Assembly: GCA_034659475.1 (NCBI GenBank)
Contig: JAYEHK010000033.1
Location: 1 to 23,422, forward strand
Origin: JAYEHK01 sp034659475
GTDB taxonomy: Bacteria; Bacillota; Syntrophomonadia; Syntrophomonadales; Syntrophomonadaceae
Length of the DNA stretch: 23,422 nt
Reading direction: 5' to 3'
Below are positions 7,776 to 16,999 of this stretch, piece after piece (position 1 is the first letter of the stretch; each line of letters opens with the position of its first letter). The position numbers and the translations under genes were made by a program. The notes below the pieces were generated by a model that saw only the letters and a program-made list of their open reading frames with translations, did no database searches and was not told the origin of the DNA.

Positions 7776-8552
7776 ATGACAATAACCATTGATCAAAATA
7801 AATTAAAAATGAAGAGTAAGGATTTGGAGGTTTTCTACCAGGAGTTTCAAGCGCTTCATTCGGTTCATATGGACATCGAGGTAAATAAAGTGACTGCACT
7901 CATCGGGCCCTCTGGTTGCGGAAAATCGACCTTTCTTAGGACACTCAATCGTCTTAATGAACTGATTGAGGGCACAACCATAAAGGGGCAGGTAATGCTT
8001 GATGATATACCGATATATGATAAGGAAGTTGATGTGGTTGACCTGCGAAAACGGGTTGGCATGGTTTTTCAGAAGCCATCGGTCTTTCCGATGTCGATCT
8101 ATGAAAACGTTGCCTATGGTCCGCGGATTCATGGTATTAAGAAAAAGTCCCATCTGAACGAGATTGTAGAAAAGAGTTTGATCGCAGCTAATCTGTGGGA
8201 TGAAGTAAAGGATCGCCTGAATTCACCGGCTGCGAGGATGTCAGGGGGGCAGCAACAGCGTATGGTGATAGCAAGGGTATTAGCAGTAGATCCGGAGGTG
8301 ATCCTTATGGATGAACCGGCCTCTGCATTAGATCCAATATCGACTTCTAAATTAGAAGAATTAATTGGTGAATTAAAAACCAATTATACGATTGTTATCG
8401 TTACCCATAACATGCAGCAGGCAGCCAGGGTTTCAGACTATACTGGATTTTTCTTGAATGGCCAATTGGTGGAGTTCAATCGTACCGATGAATTATTTGT
8501 GAACCCGCTTGATAAAAGGACCGAGGACTATATAACGGGACGATTTGGTTAA
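7776..8552 (+). CDS. pstB: Phosphate ABC transporter ATP-binding protein PstB
   Basis: This cytosolic ATPase powers PstCA. It has 258 residues, normal for the family. Walker A GPSGCGKST is at 44-52, the signature MSGGQQQR starts at 155, Walker B VILMDEP covers 175-181 with catalytic E180, and the H-loop histidine is H211 in VTHNM. The VFQKPSVFPMSIYENVAYG segment around the Q-loop is characteristic of PstB rather than other importers. AAGGAGG precedes ATG 7776, 12 bp after pstA. All catalytic residues are intact, in contrast to the damage in pstS. Confidence 0.95.
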   Translation: MTITIDQNKLKMKSKDLEVFYQEFQALHSVHMDIEVNKVTALIGPSGCGKSTFLRTLNRLNELIEGTTIKGQVMLDDIPIYDKEVDVVDLRKRVGMVFQKPSVFPMSIYENVAYGPRIHGIKKKSHLNEIVEKSLIAANLWDEVKDRLNSPAARMSGGQQQRMVIARVLAVDPEVILMDEPASALDPISTSKLEELIGELKTNYTIVIVTHNMQQAARVSDYTGFFLNGQLVEFNRTDELFVNPLDKRTEDYITGRFG

Positions 8553-8573
8553 AAGAAAGGGGTTTGATGGATA

Positions 8574-9245
8574 ATGGTTAATGATGCATTTGATAATGAT
8601 CTCGCGAGATTAAAAGAAGATATACTAAAGATGGGCAGATTATTGGAAGAACAGATCATAAAATCTGTTAAAGCGCTAACGGAAAAAAATATTAAATTGG
8701 CAGAGGAAGTTATTACAAAGGATGATATTATCGATCAGATGGAATTAGATATCGAAAGAAAATGCTTGAGTCTGGTCGCTTTGCAACAACCAATGGCTAG
8801 TGATCTTCGTTTTTTAGGTACGGCGCTTAGAATCATTATTGATATTGAGAGAATGGGAGATCATGCGGAAGATATTGCTGAGGCAGCGATTGATATCTAT
8901 GATCAGGTTTTCATAAAACCGCTGATTGATATTCCCAGGATGGCTAATGTTGCAGAAAAAATGGTTGAAATAGCGTTACAGGCATTTATTGATAATGACG
9001 TAGAACTTGCGATGACACTTGTGGAGATGGAAGCAGAAATGGATGCTTTGTATGATCAGGTTTTTCGTGAACTGCTATCCTATATGATGCAGGATCAGAA
9101 GAACATTCCGCAGGCGACGGATTTATTATTTGTATCGGGACATCTGGAGAGAATTGGGGATCATGCAACAAACCTTGCTGAAATGGTTCTATATGTTGTA
9201 GAAGGAAAAAGGATTGACATCAATGTACTGGCCAGATCCAAATAA
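8574..9245 (+). CDS. phoU: Phosphate signalling complex protein PhoU
   Basis: This is an all-helical cytosolic protein of 223 residues built from two PhoU repeats (about 10-105 and 115-215). Each contains a metal-binding type motif: IERMGDHAEDIAE in the first and LERIGDHATNLAE in the second. PhoU links PstSCAB activity to PhoR and represses the Pho response when phosphate is plentiful. It is the last pst-operon gene, 21 bp after pstB, with AAAGGGG as ribosome site. A hairpin repeat follows. Confidence 0.94.
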   Translation: MVNDAFDNDLARLKEDILKMGRLLEEQIIKSVKALTEKNIKLAEEVITKDDIIDQMELDIERKCLSLVALQQPMASDLRFLGTALRIIIDIERMGDHAEDIAEAAIDIYDQVFIKPLIDIPRMANVAEKMVEIALQAFIDNDVELAMTLVEMEAEMDALYDQVFRELLSYMMQDQKNIPQATDLLFVSGHLERIGDHATNLAEMVLYVVEGKRIDINVLARSK

Positions 9246-9270
9246 ATAATAGCACAAGGGTGAGAATAAA

Positions 9271-9320
9271 GGGGACGGTTTTGGTGTGTCATAAAAAGGA
9301 TACATCAAAACCGTCCTCTT
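9271..9320. repeat. REP-like palindrome (GGGGACGGTTTT...)
   Basis: GGGGACGGTTTTGGTGTG (9272-9289) pairs with TACATCAAAACCGTCCTC (9301-9318), including G-T pairs, around an 11-nt loop. The GGGGACGGTT and GTGTC parts resemble palindromic repeats common in Firmicutes and linked to REP-associated transposases. The T-tract is weak (TCTTT), so it may slow but not fully end pst transcription. Confidence 0.55.
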
Positions 9321-9392
9321 TGGTTATTTGAGGAAGGAAATGAAGTGATTATTAGCGAATATATAAAATATGCCTGGGGAGGTGCAAATGGA

Positions 9393-9659
9393 ATGGAAGA
9401 CAATTCAAAGATCAGTGTGAAGATTTATGATGACGAATATATAGTAAAGGGCAATGACAATGGAGACTATATTGATATGCTGGCGGCTTACGTTGATCGT
9501 AAAATGCGGGTAATTTCCCAGCGCAATAGCCGTTTATCAACGACCAAAATTGCTGTACTGACCGCGTTAAATCTAGCGGATGAACTTAACAAGCTTCAGG
9601 AAGACTATGATGAACTGGTTCGGGCTCTGGAAGAGGAAAAGAAGAGCCGGCTGGGGTGA
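9393..9659 (+). CDS. zapA: Cell division protein ZapA
   Basis: This small cytosolic protein of 88 residues bundles FtsZ filaments at the division ring. The N-terminal ZapA domain has a KISVKIYDDEYIVKG strand region. The next helix reads YVDRKMR, followed by LSTTKIAVLTALNLADEL and a short C-terminal coiled coil rich in E and K. Start ATG 9393 has GGGGAGGTG (9377-9385) in good position. A GTG at 9345 is in frame but would add residues foreign to the family. The stop codon is 3 bp before the presumed polX start, so the two are probably cotranscribed. Confidence 0.85.
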   Translation: MEDNSKISVKIYDDEYIVKGNDNGDYIDMLAAYVDRKMRVISQRNSRLSTTKIAVLTALNLADELNKLQEDYDELVRALEEEKKSRLG

Positions 9660-9662
9660 AAG

Positions 9663-11333
9663 ATAACGAATCGGGATGTTGCGTGTGTTTTCAATAATAT
9701 CGCAGATTTGCTTCGGATCAAAGACGATAAATCTTATAAAATAAAGGCGTATCGAAGGGCTGCATTATCTATTGGACAACTGGATGCTGATATTAATATA
9801 CTTTATCAAAACGATCAACTGTATGATATCGCTGGAGTTGGCAGCACCCTAAAAAGAATGATCGAAGAAATTGTTGAAACTGGAAGCTGTAAGGACTACG
9901 AAGATCTCGTAAGTGAGATGGGCGAGGGAATACTGGAGATGCTATCTCTTCCCGGACTCGGTCATAAAGCGATTCGAACCTTATACAATGAACTGGATAT
10001 TAACAGCGTTGATGATTTGAAACAGGCGGCTGAAGAAAAAAGAATTCGAAACCTTTCTGGTATGGGGAGTAAAACGGAGGACAATATCTTACAATCTATT
10101 CATGTATTTTATAATCAGAATAAAAAATATACATTGGTAGAAATAAGGCCGGAAGCTGACAATTTGTTGGGCTATTTACAATCCTGCGAACAAGTTGAGA
10201 ACGCTTGCTGCGTGGGAAGTATAAGAAGAGGAAAAACGCTGATCAGTGACATCGACATCTTGGTTTCCGCTCATGATGAGCAGGGCATAAGAAGAAAGAT
10301 TAAACAGTATTCTGACGTTCAAAATATATACACGGAAAAAAGGGGACATATTGCGGGTGTGCTTCATTCCGGAGTTCCGTTTGAACTAATTATTGTAACA
10401 CCAGAGGAGTATTATGGGAGATTAGTTTGGACAACTGGTTCAAAGAGTCATCGCTCGCATTTGTTTGGTGAATTCAAACCCGAAGATTTCATCGGGGCAA
10501 AAGCAGAGGAAGAAATCTATCATCAACTGGGATTACCCTTCATTTCTCCAGAATTAAGAGAAGATAATGGCGAATTTGAAGCTGCCGAGGAGGACATGCT
10601 GCCCTCTCTGGTATCAGCAGAAGATCTGCAGGGTGATTTACATGTTCATTCCAGCTATAGTGATGGTTCCAATAATTTACTGGAAATCGCTGAAGAAGCA
10701 AAGCAAAGAGGGTATTCTTATGTAGCTGTTACGGATCATTTCAAGAGTTTACACATTGTGAATGGGTTAGATGAATCCAGGTTAGGGACTCAGGGCAACG
10801 AAATTGATAAGCTGAATAAGCAGTGGTCAGATTTTAAGTTGCTGAAGGGCATTGAAGTTGATATATTGAAGAACGGTACTCTTGATGTGGAGGATAGGGC
10901 GTTACGGGAACTTGATGTGGTGATTGCTTCTATTCACAGTTATTTTAAACTGGACCGTGAAAAGCAAACGGATCGGTTTATTGAAGCCATAAAAACTGAA
11001 CAGGTAGATATTTTAGGGCATTTGACGGGGCGGTTGTTGAAAAAACGAAAGAGCAATGCATTAGATGTTGAAAGAGTTTTGCAGGAAGCCGTAAATTACG
11101 GAGTTGCATTAGAAATTAATGCTGATCCTGTGCGGATGGATATAGACGAAGAATTCTGCCGAAAGGCTAAAGAATACGGAGTTAAAACTTCGATCAATAG
11201 CGATGCTCATGATAGGGATAACCTGAATAATGTGCAATATGGACTATTAAATGCACGCCGGGGCTGGCTTGAGAAGGATGATGTGATCAATAGTAAACCA
11301 ATAAAGGAACTCCTCGACTGGCTACACGAATAA
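9663..11333 (+). CDS. polX: DNA polymerase/3'-5' exonuclease PolX
   Basis: This is a bacterial family X DNA polymerase for gap-filling repair. It has helix-hairpin-helix segments (about 60-140), the nucleotidyl-transferase core with GSIRRGK and the metal-binding DID, and TTGSKSH. A C-terminal PHP exonuclease domain (about 320-550) has metal ligands in DLHVHSSYSDG, VTDH, GIEVD, ASIHS, GHLTGR and NSDAHD. Length is about normal. The first usual start in frame is TTG 9708, with no ribosome site. However, the 15 codons upstream read TNRDVACVFNNIADL, which fits the conserved start of PolX, and begin with ATA at 9663 after GGGGTG (9653-9658). I infer an ATA start or an ATG-to-ATA change. If ATA is not used, the protein starts at 9708. 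Confidence 0.85.
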   Translation: MTNRDVACVFNNIADLLRIKDDKSYKIKAYRRAALSIGQLDADINILYQNDQLYDIAGVGSTLKRMIEEIVETGSCKDYEDLVSEMGEGILEMLSLPGLGHKAIRTLYNELDINSVDDLKQAAEEKRIRNLSGMGSKTEDNILQSIHVFYNQNKKYTLVEIRPEADNLLGYLQSCEQVENACCVGSIRRGKTLISDIDILVSAHDEQGIRRKIKQYSDVQNIYTEKRGHIAGVLHSGVPFELIIVTPEEYYGRLVWTTGSKSHRSHLFGEFKPEDFIGAKAEEEIYHQLGLPFISPELREDNGEFEAAEEDMLPSLVSAEDLQGDLHVHSSYSDGSNNLLEIAEEAKQRGYSYVAVTDHFKSLHIVNGLDESRLGTQGNEIDKLNKQWSDFKLLKGIEVDILKNGTLDVEDRALRELDVVIASIHSYFKLDREKQTDRFIEAIKTEQVDILGHLTGRLLKKRKSNALDVERVLQEAVNYGVALEINADPVRMDIDEEFCRKAKEYGVKTSINSDAHDRDNLNNVQYGLLNARRGWLEKDDVINSKPIKELLDWLHE

Positions 11334-11389
11334 ATACATATAGACTGGCGAATTACTAAATCAGGTAAATCGTGAAGGAGGCAAAAATC

Positions 11390-12049
11390 TTGTTTGATTT
11401 TGCTTTAAGAGCGGTGGGAATGTACTTTCTGGCCCTGATCATGATTCGTTTGTTAGGAAAAAGGGCCCTGGGTGAACTGGGGCCTTTTGATTTCGTCGTA
11501 ATGACTGGGGTTGGGCATACAGTTGTTTCTGTTGCACTTGATCGCAGTCTGCCATTTTATGAAGGGATTGTAATTCTGGTTACCCTGGCAATTCTGGAAT
11601 ATCTTATGGGTTATCTGGCACTAAAAAGTGCGCGGCTTTCTGACCTTATTACTGGAGTGCCCATTGTTCTTATCGATAATGGGAAAATTATTCGAGAGAA
11701 TCTTGCGAAGGAAAAGTTTAATGTGGATGATCTATTGCAAGAACTTCGCAAACAGGGGATTCGAGATATCCATGAAGTAGATAAAGGTATTTTAGAATCG
11801 TGCGGAGGCTTTAGTGTAATTCTAAAAGAAGAAGAGGAACCTGTAACCAGAAGAGACCTGGGCATCTACTCCGAGGAGAAGAACGAGTTTCTCACGATTG
11901 TGAACAGATCACGGGCCGAGTATTTTAATCATGTTAACGATGGGGGCAAAACAGAAGACAGGAATATTTTTGAAATTCTGCACACAATTGATGGAAAATT
12001 AAATGATATGCATAAGAGACTTGATAAAATGGAAGAACGGGTTGATTGA
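11390..12049 (+). CDS. DUF421 family membrane protein (YetF/YdfS-like)
   Basis: This 219-residue protein has three N-terminal transmembrane helices (about 1-85) with the family motif RLLGKRALGELGPFDFVV. A cytoplasmic DUF421 domain (about 85-175) follows, including NGKIIRENL and the DDLLQELRKQGI motif, then an acidic coiled tail (about 185-219). The family is common in spore formers and some members affect spores, but its biochemical role is not established. TTG 11390 is chosen because AAGGAGG (11375-11381) is ideally spaced; a GTG at 11372 overlaps that site. It is 56 bp after polX. Confidence 0.8.
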   Translation: MFDFALRAVGMYFLALIMIRLLGKRALGELGPFDFVVMTGVGHTVVSVALDRSLPFYEGIVILVTLAILEYLMGYLALKSARLSDLITGVPIVLIDNGKIIRENLAKEKFNVDDLLQELRKQGIRDIHEVDKGILESCGGFSVILKEEEEPVTRRDLGIYSEEKNEFLTIVNRSRAEYFNHVNDGGKTEDRNIFEILHTIDGKLNDMHKRLDKMEERVD

Positions 12050-12057
12050 TGTGATTA

Positions 12058-12066
12058 TGCTATAAT
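12058..12066 (+). promoter_or_regulatory. Extended -10 promoter before the U32 gene
   Basis: TG-C-TATAAT is a perfect extended -10 motif. There is no good -35, which extended -10 promoters can do without. It would start a leader of about 95 nt before the U32 gene. Confidence 0.5.
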
Positions 12067-12080
12067 AAATAAGCCAAAAA

Positions 12081-12109
12081 GAACAGGGGGTACAGATTAT
12101 GCCCTGTTC
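12081..12109 (+). promoter_or_regulatory. Leader hairpin before the U32 gene
   Basis: GAACAGGG (12081-12088) pairs with CCCTGTTC (12102-12109) around a 13-nt loop. No T-run follows, so it is not a terminator. It sits in the predicted 5' leader and may have an RNA-level role. Confidence 0.35.
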
Positions 12110-12168
12110 AGGTTTGATTCGCATACAAAGATAAACAAGGAAAATTACAATGGAGGAACATAGAAAAT

Positions 12169-14643
12169 ATGGAGTTGTTAGCCCCGGCAGGAAACTGGGA
12201 AGCCTTTCAGGCAGCGATTAATAATGGTGCCGATGCTGTTTATGTTGGTGGAGAAAGGTATAGTGCCAGACAATCCGCAGAAAATTTTAATACTGAAAAA
12301 CTAAAACAGGCGCTGGATTATGCTCATTTAAGCGAGAGAAAGGTCTATGTGGCTGTCAATACACTGATAGATAATCAAGAAATGAACGGTGCCCTGGATT
12401 ATTTATATGATCTATATCATCTTGGAGTAGATGGGGTCATCGTTCAAGATGTTGGCCTTATTCATACCTGCAAACAGGTGCTTCCGGAATTACCGCTGCA
12501 TGGCAGTACGCAGATGACCATACATAATGCTCAAGGCGTGTCATTCTGGAAGGAACAGGGGTTAAAGCGTATTGTGCTTTCGCGCGAGTGTTCAGAAGTC
12601 GATATGCAATCTATTCATCAGCAGGTGGGGGACGTCGAACTGGAGGTGTTTGTCCACGGGGCATTGTGTTATTCCTATTCCGGACAGTGTCTGTTTAGTT
12701 CCATCGTAGGGGGAAGAAGTGGAAATCGAGGACGGTGTGCCCAACCCTGTCGGCTTCCTTATGATCTGTATTCCAGGACGAAAGGGAGGATGACGAACGC
12801 TCACGGGAAATACCTGTTAAGTCCTGCTGATTTGTGCTTGATAGAATATCTTCCGGAATTATTGCGTGCTGGGGTATCCTCTTTGAAGATCGAAGGACGC
12901 ATGAAAAGACCTGAATATGTAGCGATTGTGACCAGGGAATACCGTGAAGCGCTGGATGAATTGCAGACTAATTCTGTCTATCGCCCTGACGCTGAAGTCA
13001 AAGAAAAATTATTGAAGGTATTTAACCGTAATTTTACAACCGGGTATTTTATCGGCGAAAAGAAGGGATTTCTTAGCAGTACCCGTCCCAATAACAGAGG
13101 GGTACATGTCGGCAGAGTGGTTGAACAGGGTGCTGATTTTGAAACGAAAATCAAGCTTATAGATACAATAAACGCAGGAGATGGGTTAACGGTCTGGGTG
13201 GGAAAAGGGAAAAATCCATCTACTGTTCTCGGACAAATAAAGAAGGATAACCATATTGTTGAAACCGCACAGGCGGGAGAAACGATTGTTATTCCACTGG
13301 ATAGCAGGGTGTTTTCCCAGGATCGAGTATTCAAGACCCATGACGAACAGTTAATTGCTGAAGCACAGGCGTCTATTCAAGATCAAGAGTTCGGGAAGAT
13401 ACCAGTGGACATCGATGTGAATCTTGTTTGTGATCAACCGGCGAAGTTCGTGTTTAAGGATGATCGGAGACATGAAGTTACAGTTACAAGCAAAAGCATG
13501 GTCCAGAAGGCCAGGCAGCATCCTCTGGACGAGGCGATTTTGCGAAATAAGTTAGAAAGAATGGGGAATACGCCCTTTTTTCTTAGAAGTTTGCGAATCA
13601 AAGGTGAAAGCGATCTCATGCTTCCTGTAAGCAACATCAATGAAGCAAGACGTAAGGCAACGGATGAACTTCAACGATTGAATCTTGCTCCCTTTTCACC
13701 TTCCTTGGTTCCTGAGGAAAGTTTTAAGAATAGAAAAAAACAGATATCCATTGTGCCGCAAAAGGTCAAAAAACATAAACCTATTTTAACAATTAGTGTT
13801 TCATCGCTTGAAAATGCCAGATTGGCACTGCAGAATGGAGCAGATCGTGTTTACCTTGGAATGGAAGGGATTGGCACCCATCGAAGACTTACGGCGGCAG
13901 AGTTGGAGATTTGTGCTCGGGAAAACCGCAGGGAGGAGCGCATCATTCCATTGATGCCCAGGATTCACAAACCGGAAGATCGCTTTGTTTACAGCGATCT
14001 GCTCAATGCCTGGGAAGGCTCTGTTATGATTGGGAGCTGGGGAGATTTAGGCTGGGCTGTAAACCACAATATGAGCGTGGAAGGGGATTATAATCTGAAT
14101 GTTTTCAATCAGTTTTCCCTTCAGTATTTACAGCGGTTGGGCATGAAGAGTATATGCCTTTCGCCTGAACTAAATTTTGGACAGTTGCAAACATTCCGCA
14201 ACTTTGATAAAGTCGAACTGTTGGTGCATGGCGAACTCATTCTTATGGAATCGCAGTACTGTATGCTGGGAGCCGTATTAGGACAGGAAAAGAGTGACTG
14301 TGGTACGCCTTGCAGAAAGGACCAATATTTTTTGCAGGATGAAAAAGCCTATCAGTTTCCGGTGGAAACAGACGCCGATTGCCGTTTCTATGTATTTAAT
14401 TCACGAACCCTCTGTTTGATTGAGGACCTGTCTCGTTTAATAGCCATGGGGGCTAAACGGATAAGAATTGAAGCACGAAGAGCAAACGCCAACGAGATTG
14501 TAAAAACGGTGCGAATCTATCGTGAAACACTAGATTTACTCTGGGCGGGGAAAAAAGCTGATCTCAAAGCCTATCACCATGAATTGGAAAGTATTAGTGA
14601 ATCTGCATTTACAAAATGTCATTATTATCGCGGGGTATTGTGA
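12169..14643 (+). CDS. U32 family peptidase-like protein (DUF3656 type), internally duplicated
   Basis: This 824-residue protein begins with the U32 signature MELLAPAGNWEAF. The core motif HGALCYSYSGQC...GRCAQPCR carries C167, C174, C190 and C194, the four-cysteine arrangement typical of U32 proteins. Relatives include RlhA and TrhP, which hydroxylate RNA bases, and some U32 members hold an iron-sulfur cluster there. True peptidase activity is doubtful for this subfamily; a role in RNA modification is an inference. A degenerate second copy of the fold (about 540-780) has H687 and only C698, C711 and C715. The middle part (about 330-500) fits the DUF3656 region. The start follows GGAGG. The stop overlaps the mutS2 start region. 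Confidence 0.82.
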   Translation: MELLAPAGNWEAFQAAINNGADAVYVGGERYSARQSAENFNTEKLKQALDYAHLSERKVYVAVNTLIDNQEMNGALDYLYDLYHLGVDGVIVQDVGLIHTCKQVLPELPLHGSTQMTIHNAQGVSFWKEQGLKRIVLSRECSEVDMQSIHQQVGDVELEVFVHGALCYSYSGQCLFSSIVGGRSGNRGRCAQPCRLPYDLYSRTKGRMTNAHGKYLLSPADLCLIEYLPELLRAGVSSLKIEGRMKRPEYVAIVTREYREALDELQTNSVYRPDAEVKEKLLKVFNRNFTTGYFIGEKKGFLSSTRPNNRGVHVGRVVEQGADFETKIKLIDTINAGDGLTVWVGKGKNPSTVLGQIKKDNHIVETAQAGETIVIPLDSRVFSQDRVFKTHDEQLIAEAQASIQDQEFGKIPVDIDVNLVCDQPAKFVFKDDRRHEVTVTSKSMVQKARQHPLDEAILRNKLERMGNTPFFLRSLRIKGESDLMLPVSNINEARRKATDELQRLNLAPFSPSLVPEESFKNRKKQISIVPQKVKKHKPILTISVSSLENARLALQNGADRVYLGMEGIGTHRRLTAAELEICARENRREERIIPLMPRIHKPEDRFVYSDLLNAWEGSVMIGSWGDLGWAVNHNMSVEGDYNLNVFNQFSLQYLQRLGMKSICLSPELNFGQLQTFRNFDKVELLVHGELILMESQYCMLGAVLGQEKSDCGTPCRKDQYFLQDEKAYQFPVETDADCRFYVFNSRTLCLIEDLSRLIAMGAKRIRIEARRANANEIVKTVRIYRETLDLLWAGKKADLKAYHHELESISESAFTKCHYYRGVL

Positions 14644-14645
14644 AA

Positions 14646-16979
14646 ATGAATCAGGATAATCTTACTAAACTAGAATTCAATAAAATATTAAGTCAAGTAT
14701 CGGAGTGTGCTTATTCTGAAGGTGGGAAAGAACAGTCGTTATTATTGAAACCTTCGAGCGATCTGGATACGGTTCAAAGGCTTTTAAAGGAAACAGAGGA
14801 AGCCATGGAGTTACTGCGCTATGGGGAACCTTCTTTTTTGAGTTTTGTAAAAATACCGAATCGCCATTTGCAAAAAGCTCGGGTGGCTGGATTGCTTACA
14901 TCATTTGAACTCCTGGATATCTATCACTTGTTAAGGGCTTCGAGGCTAATGGTCAAATACGTTGGCGAACGCTCTGCAAATGTATTGAAACCCTATGTAT
15001 CGGAGATTGAGGAGAACAGTGAATTAGAAAAACGTATCCAGTCGGTGGTTGATGAGGATGGTGGCATTCAGAATGATGCTTCACTGGAATTGAAGCATAT
15101 TCGCAGCCAGATTGAAACAACCCGGTTGCGTATCAAGGATTATCTGCAAAATTTTATTCGTTCGGGAAATAATCAGAATCTATTACAGGATGCGCTGGTG
15201 ACGGAGCGGGCGGGTCGATATGTGGTGCCCGTTAAACAGGAATATCGAAATGATGTTAAGGGCATCGTGCATGACGAATCAGCCTCTGGTGCAACGGTTT
15301 TTATCGAGCCGCTGCCGGTAGTAGAACACAATAATAAGATTCGAACCCTACAGATCGAAGAAAAAAGAGAGGTAGAACGTATTCTGCGTGAGCTAAGTAT
15401 GGAGGTTTCTGTTTTTGCGGAGGAACTACAGCAAAATATGGAGATCTTATTGCGAATGGACTTGATTTTTGCAAGATCTCACATGGCTTTCAATATGAAT
15501 GCTTTCAAACCTGACATCAATGCAAAGGGCATTATTGATCTTCAACGGGCTAAGCATCCTTTGTTGGGCGATAAAGCCGTCCCAATCAATGTATCTCTGG
15601 GAAAGAATTTTGATGTGCTGGTCATCACCGGTCCCAATACGGGCGGAAAAACGGTTGTTTTAAAAACGATTGGGTTATTAAGTTTAATGGCAATGAGCGG
15701 TTTATTTATCCCTGCTAGAGAAAAGAGCAAAATAGCCGTTTTTTCTAACATATTCGTCGATATTGGTGATGAACAAAGTATAGAACAGTCGTTGAGTACG
15801 TTTTCTTCGCATATGAACAATATTATTCATATTCTTCATGAAGTCAATGAGCGATCTCTTGTTTTAATGGATGAATTGGGGGCAGGAACAGATCCTGCAG
15901 AAGGAGCGGCACTTGCCAGAGCCATTCTGGAGAAGATGAAGGCCAGGAATGCCCGGGTGGTGGTCACCACTCATCAAAGTGAACTCAAAACCTTTGCCTA
16001 TCAAAACCAGCGGGTTGAAAATGCTTGTGTGGAATTTGACCCCCGTACACTAAGCCCGACCTATGAATTAACCATTGGAACGCCAGGTCAGAGTAACGCT
16101 TTCGAAATTGCAACGAGACTTGGTCTTGATACACATACGGTAAAAAGAGCCAGGGAACTTGTGCCCGAGCGTGAAATGGAGATCGGGAATATGATCAGGC
16201 AGTTAAAGGAAAGCAGGTACACCTTTGAGCAGAGTAACAAGGAACTGGAAGAAGAAAAGGTAGAAATTAAATCTGAAAGAGAACGCCTGGAGATAGAAAA
16301 GATAGCATTTTATTCGGAGAAAGAACAAGTGCTTAAAAAAGCACAAAGAGAGGCAGACCAATATGTTCGCCAGGTAAAAAAGGAAGCTAATGAGGCCATT
16401 GAGGAATTTAAAGAACTCATTAAGCAAAAGGAAAAACCACCTAAGTGGCATGAGATTGAACAGAAGAGAAAGAAGCTTAAAGACATCGACAGGCATGCTC
16501 TTTTGGAAGAAGAAACGTTTCCGGTGCAACACTTAAAGCCTGGTGATTATGTGCGCATTAAAGATATCAGTCAGAAGGGCTATGTTCTAAAAGGGCCCAA
16601 TACGCAGGGTGAGTTGGTGGTTCAGGTAGGGATCATGAAACTTACGGTTAAGCAGGAGCAGTGTGTACTCGCCGAGAGTACGGAAGATAAAAAGACGCGC
16701 ACCAGAAATCAAACCTATCTGCAAAAAGCCAGGGAGATTTCGGCAGAACTTGATCTTCGGGGGCAGTGGTCAGACGATGCGATCATTGAATTGGATAAAT
16801 ATCTTGAAGATGCTAACCTAGTCGGGCTAACGAGCGTCAGGATTATTCACGGCAAAGGAACTGGTGCGCTGCGAGCTGCAGTTCGCAATTATTTAAACAA
16901 ACACCGTTATGTCAAGGAATTCAGGGATGGACAGCGTGAAGAAGGTGGCTATGGGGTAACTGTAATTACCTTGAAATAA
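14646..16979 (+). CDS. mutS2: Endonuclease MutS2 / ribosome-collision factor
   Basis: This 777-residue protein has the MutS2 order: helical core and clamp (about 1-300), an ATPase with Walker A GPNTGGKT from G329 and Walker B LVLMDELGAG with E410, a long charged coiled coil (about 515-610), a KOW-like segment (about 625-670), and a C-terminal Smr nuclease domain with LDLRG near 702 and HGKGTG from H735. MutS2 has been linked to suppression of recombination and, in Bacillus, to splitting collided ribosomes. ATG 14646 fits the family N-terminus (NQDNLTKLEF). GTG 14640 overlaps the upstream TGA and could also start, which suggests coupled translation with the U32 gene. Confidence 0.93.
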   Translation: MNQDNLTKLEFNKILSQVSECAYSEGGKEQSLLLKPSSDLDTVQRLLKETEEAMELLRYGEPSFLSFVKIPNRHLQKARVAGLLTSFELLDIYHLLRASRLMVKYVGERSANVLKPYVSEIEENSELEKRIQSVVDEDGGIQNDASLELKHIRSQIETTRLRIKDYLQNFIRSGNNQNLLQDALVTERAGRYVVPVKQEYRNDVKGIVHDESASGATVFIEPLPVVEHNNKIRTLQIEEKREVERILRELSMEVSVFAEELQQNMEILLRMDLIFARSHMAFNMNAFKPDINAKGIIDLQRAKHPLLGDKAVPINVSLGKNFDVLVITGPNTGGKTVVLKTIGLLSLMAMSGLFIPAREKSKIAVFSNIFVDIGDEQSIEQSLSTFSSHMNNIIHILHEVNERSLVLMDELGAGTDPAEGAALARAILEKMKARNARVVVTTHQSELKTFAYQNQRVENACVEFDPRTLSPTYELTIGTPGQSNAFEIATRLGLDTHTVKRARELVPEREMEIGNMIRQLKESRYTFEQSNKELEEEKVEIKSERERLEIEKIAFYSEKEQVLKKAQREADQYVRQVKKEANEAIEEFKELIKQKEKPPKWHEIEQKRKKLKDIDRHALLEEETFPVQHLKPGDYVRIKDISQKGYVLKGPNTQGELVVQVGIMKLTVKQEQCVLAESTEDKKTRTRNQTYLQKAREISAELDLRGQWSDDAIIELDKYLEDANLVGLTSVRIIHGKGTGALRAAVRNYLNKHRYVKEFRDGQREEGGYGVTVITLK

Positions 16980-16999
16980 GTGCGTAAAGATAAGATTGA

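Noticed and set aside
7803..8153. Minus-strand ORFs opposite pstB, and similar ones opposite other genes
   Set aside because: They mirror strongly supported genes and have no family features or ribosome sites.
9345..9392. GTG 9345 as the zapA start
   Set aside because: It adds residues foreign to the family, and a strong ribosome site lies directly before ATG 9393.
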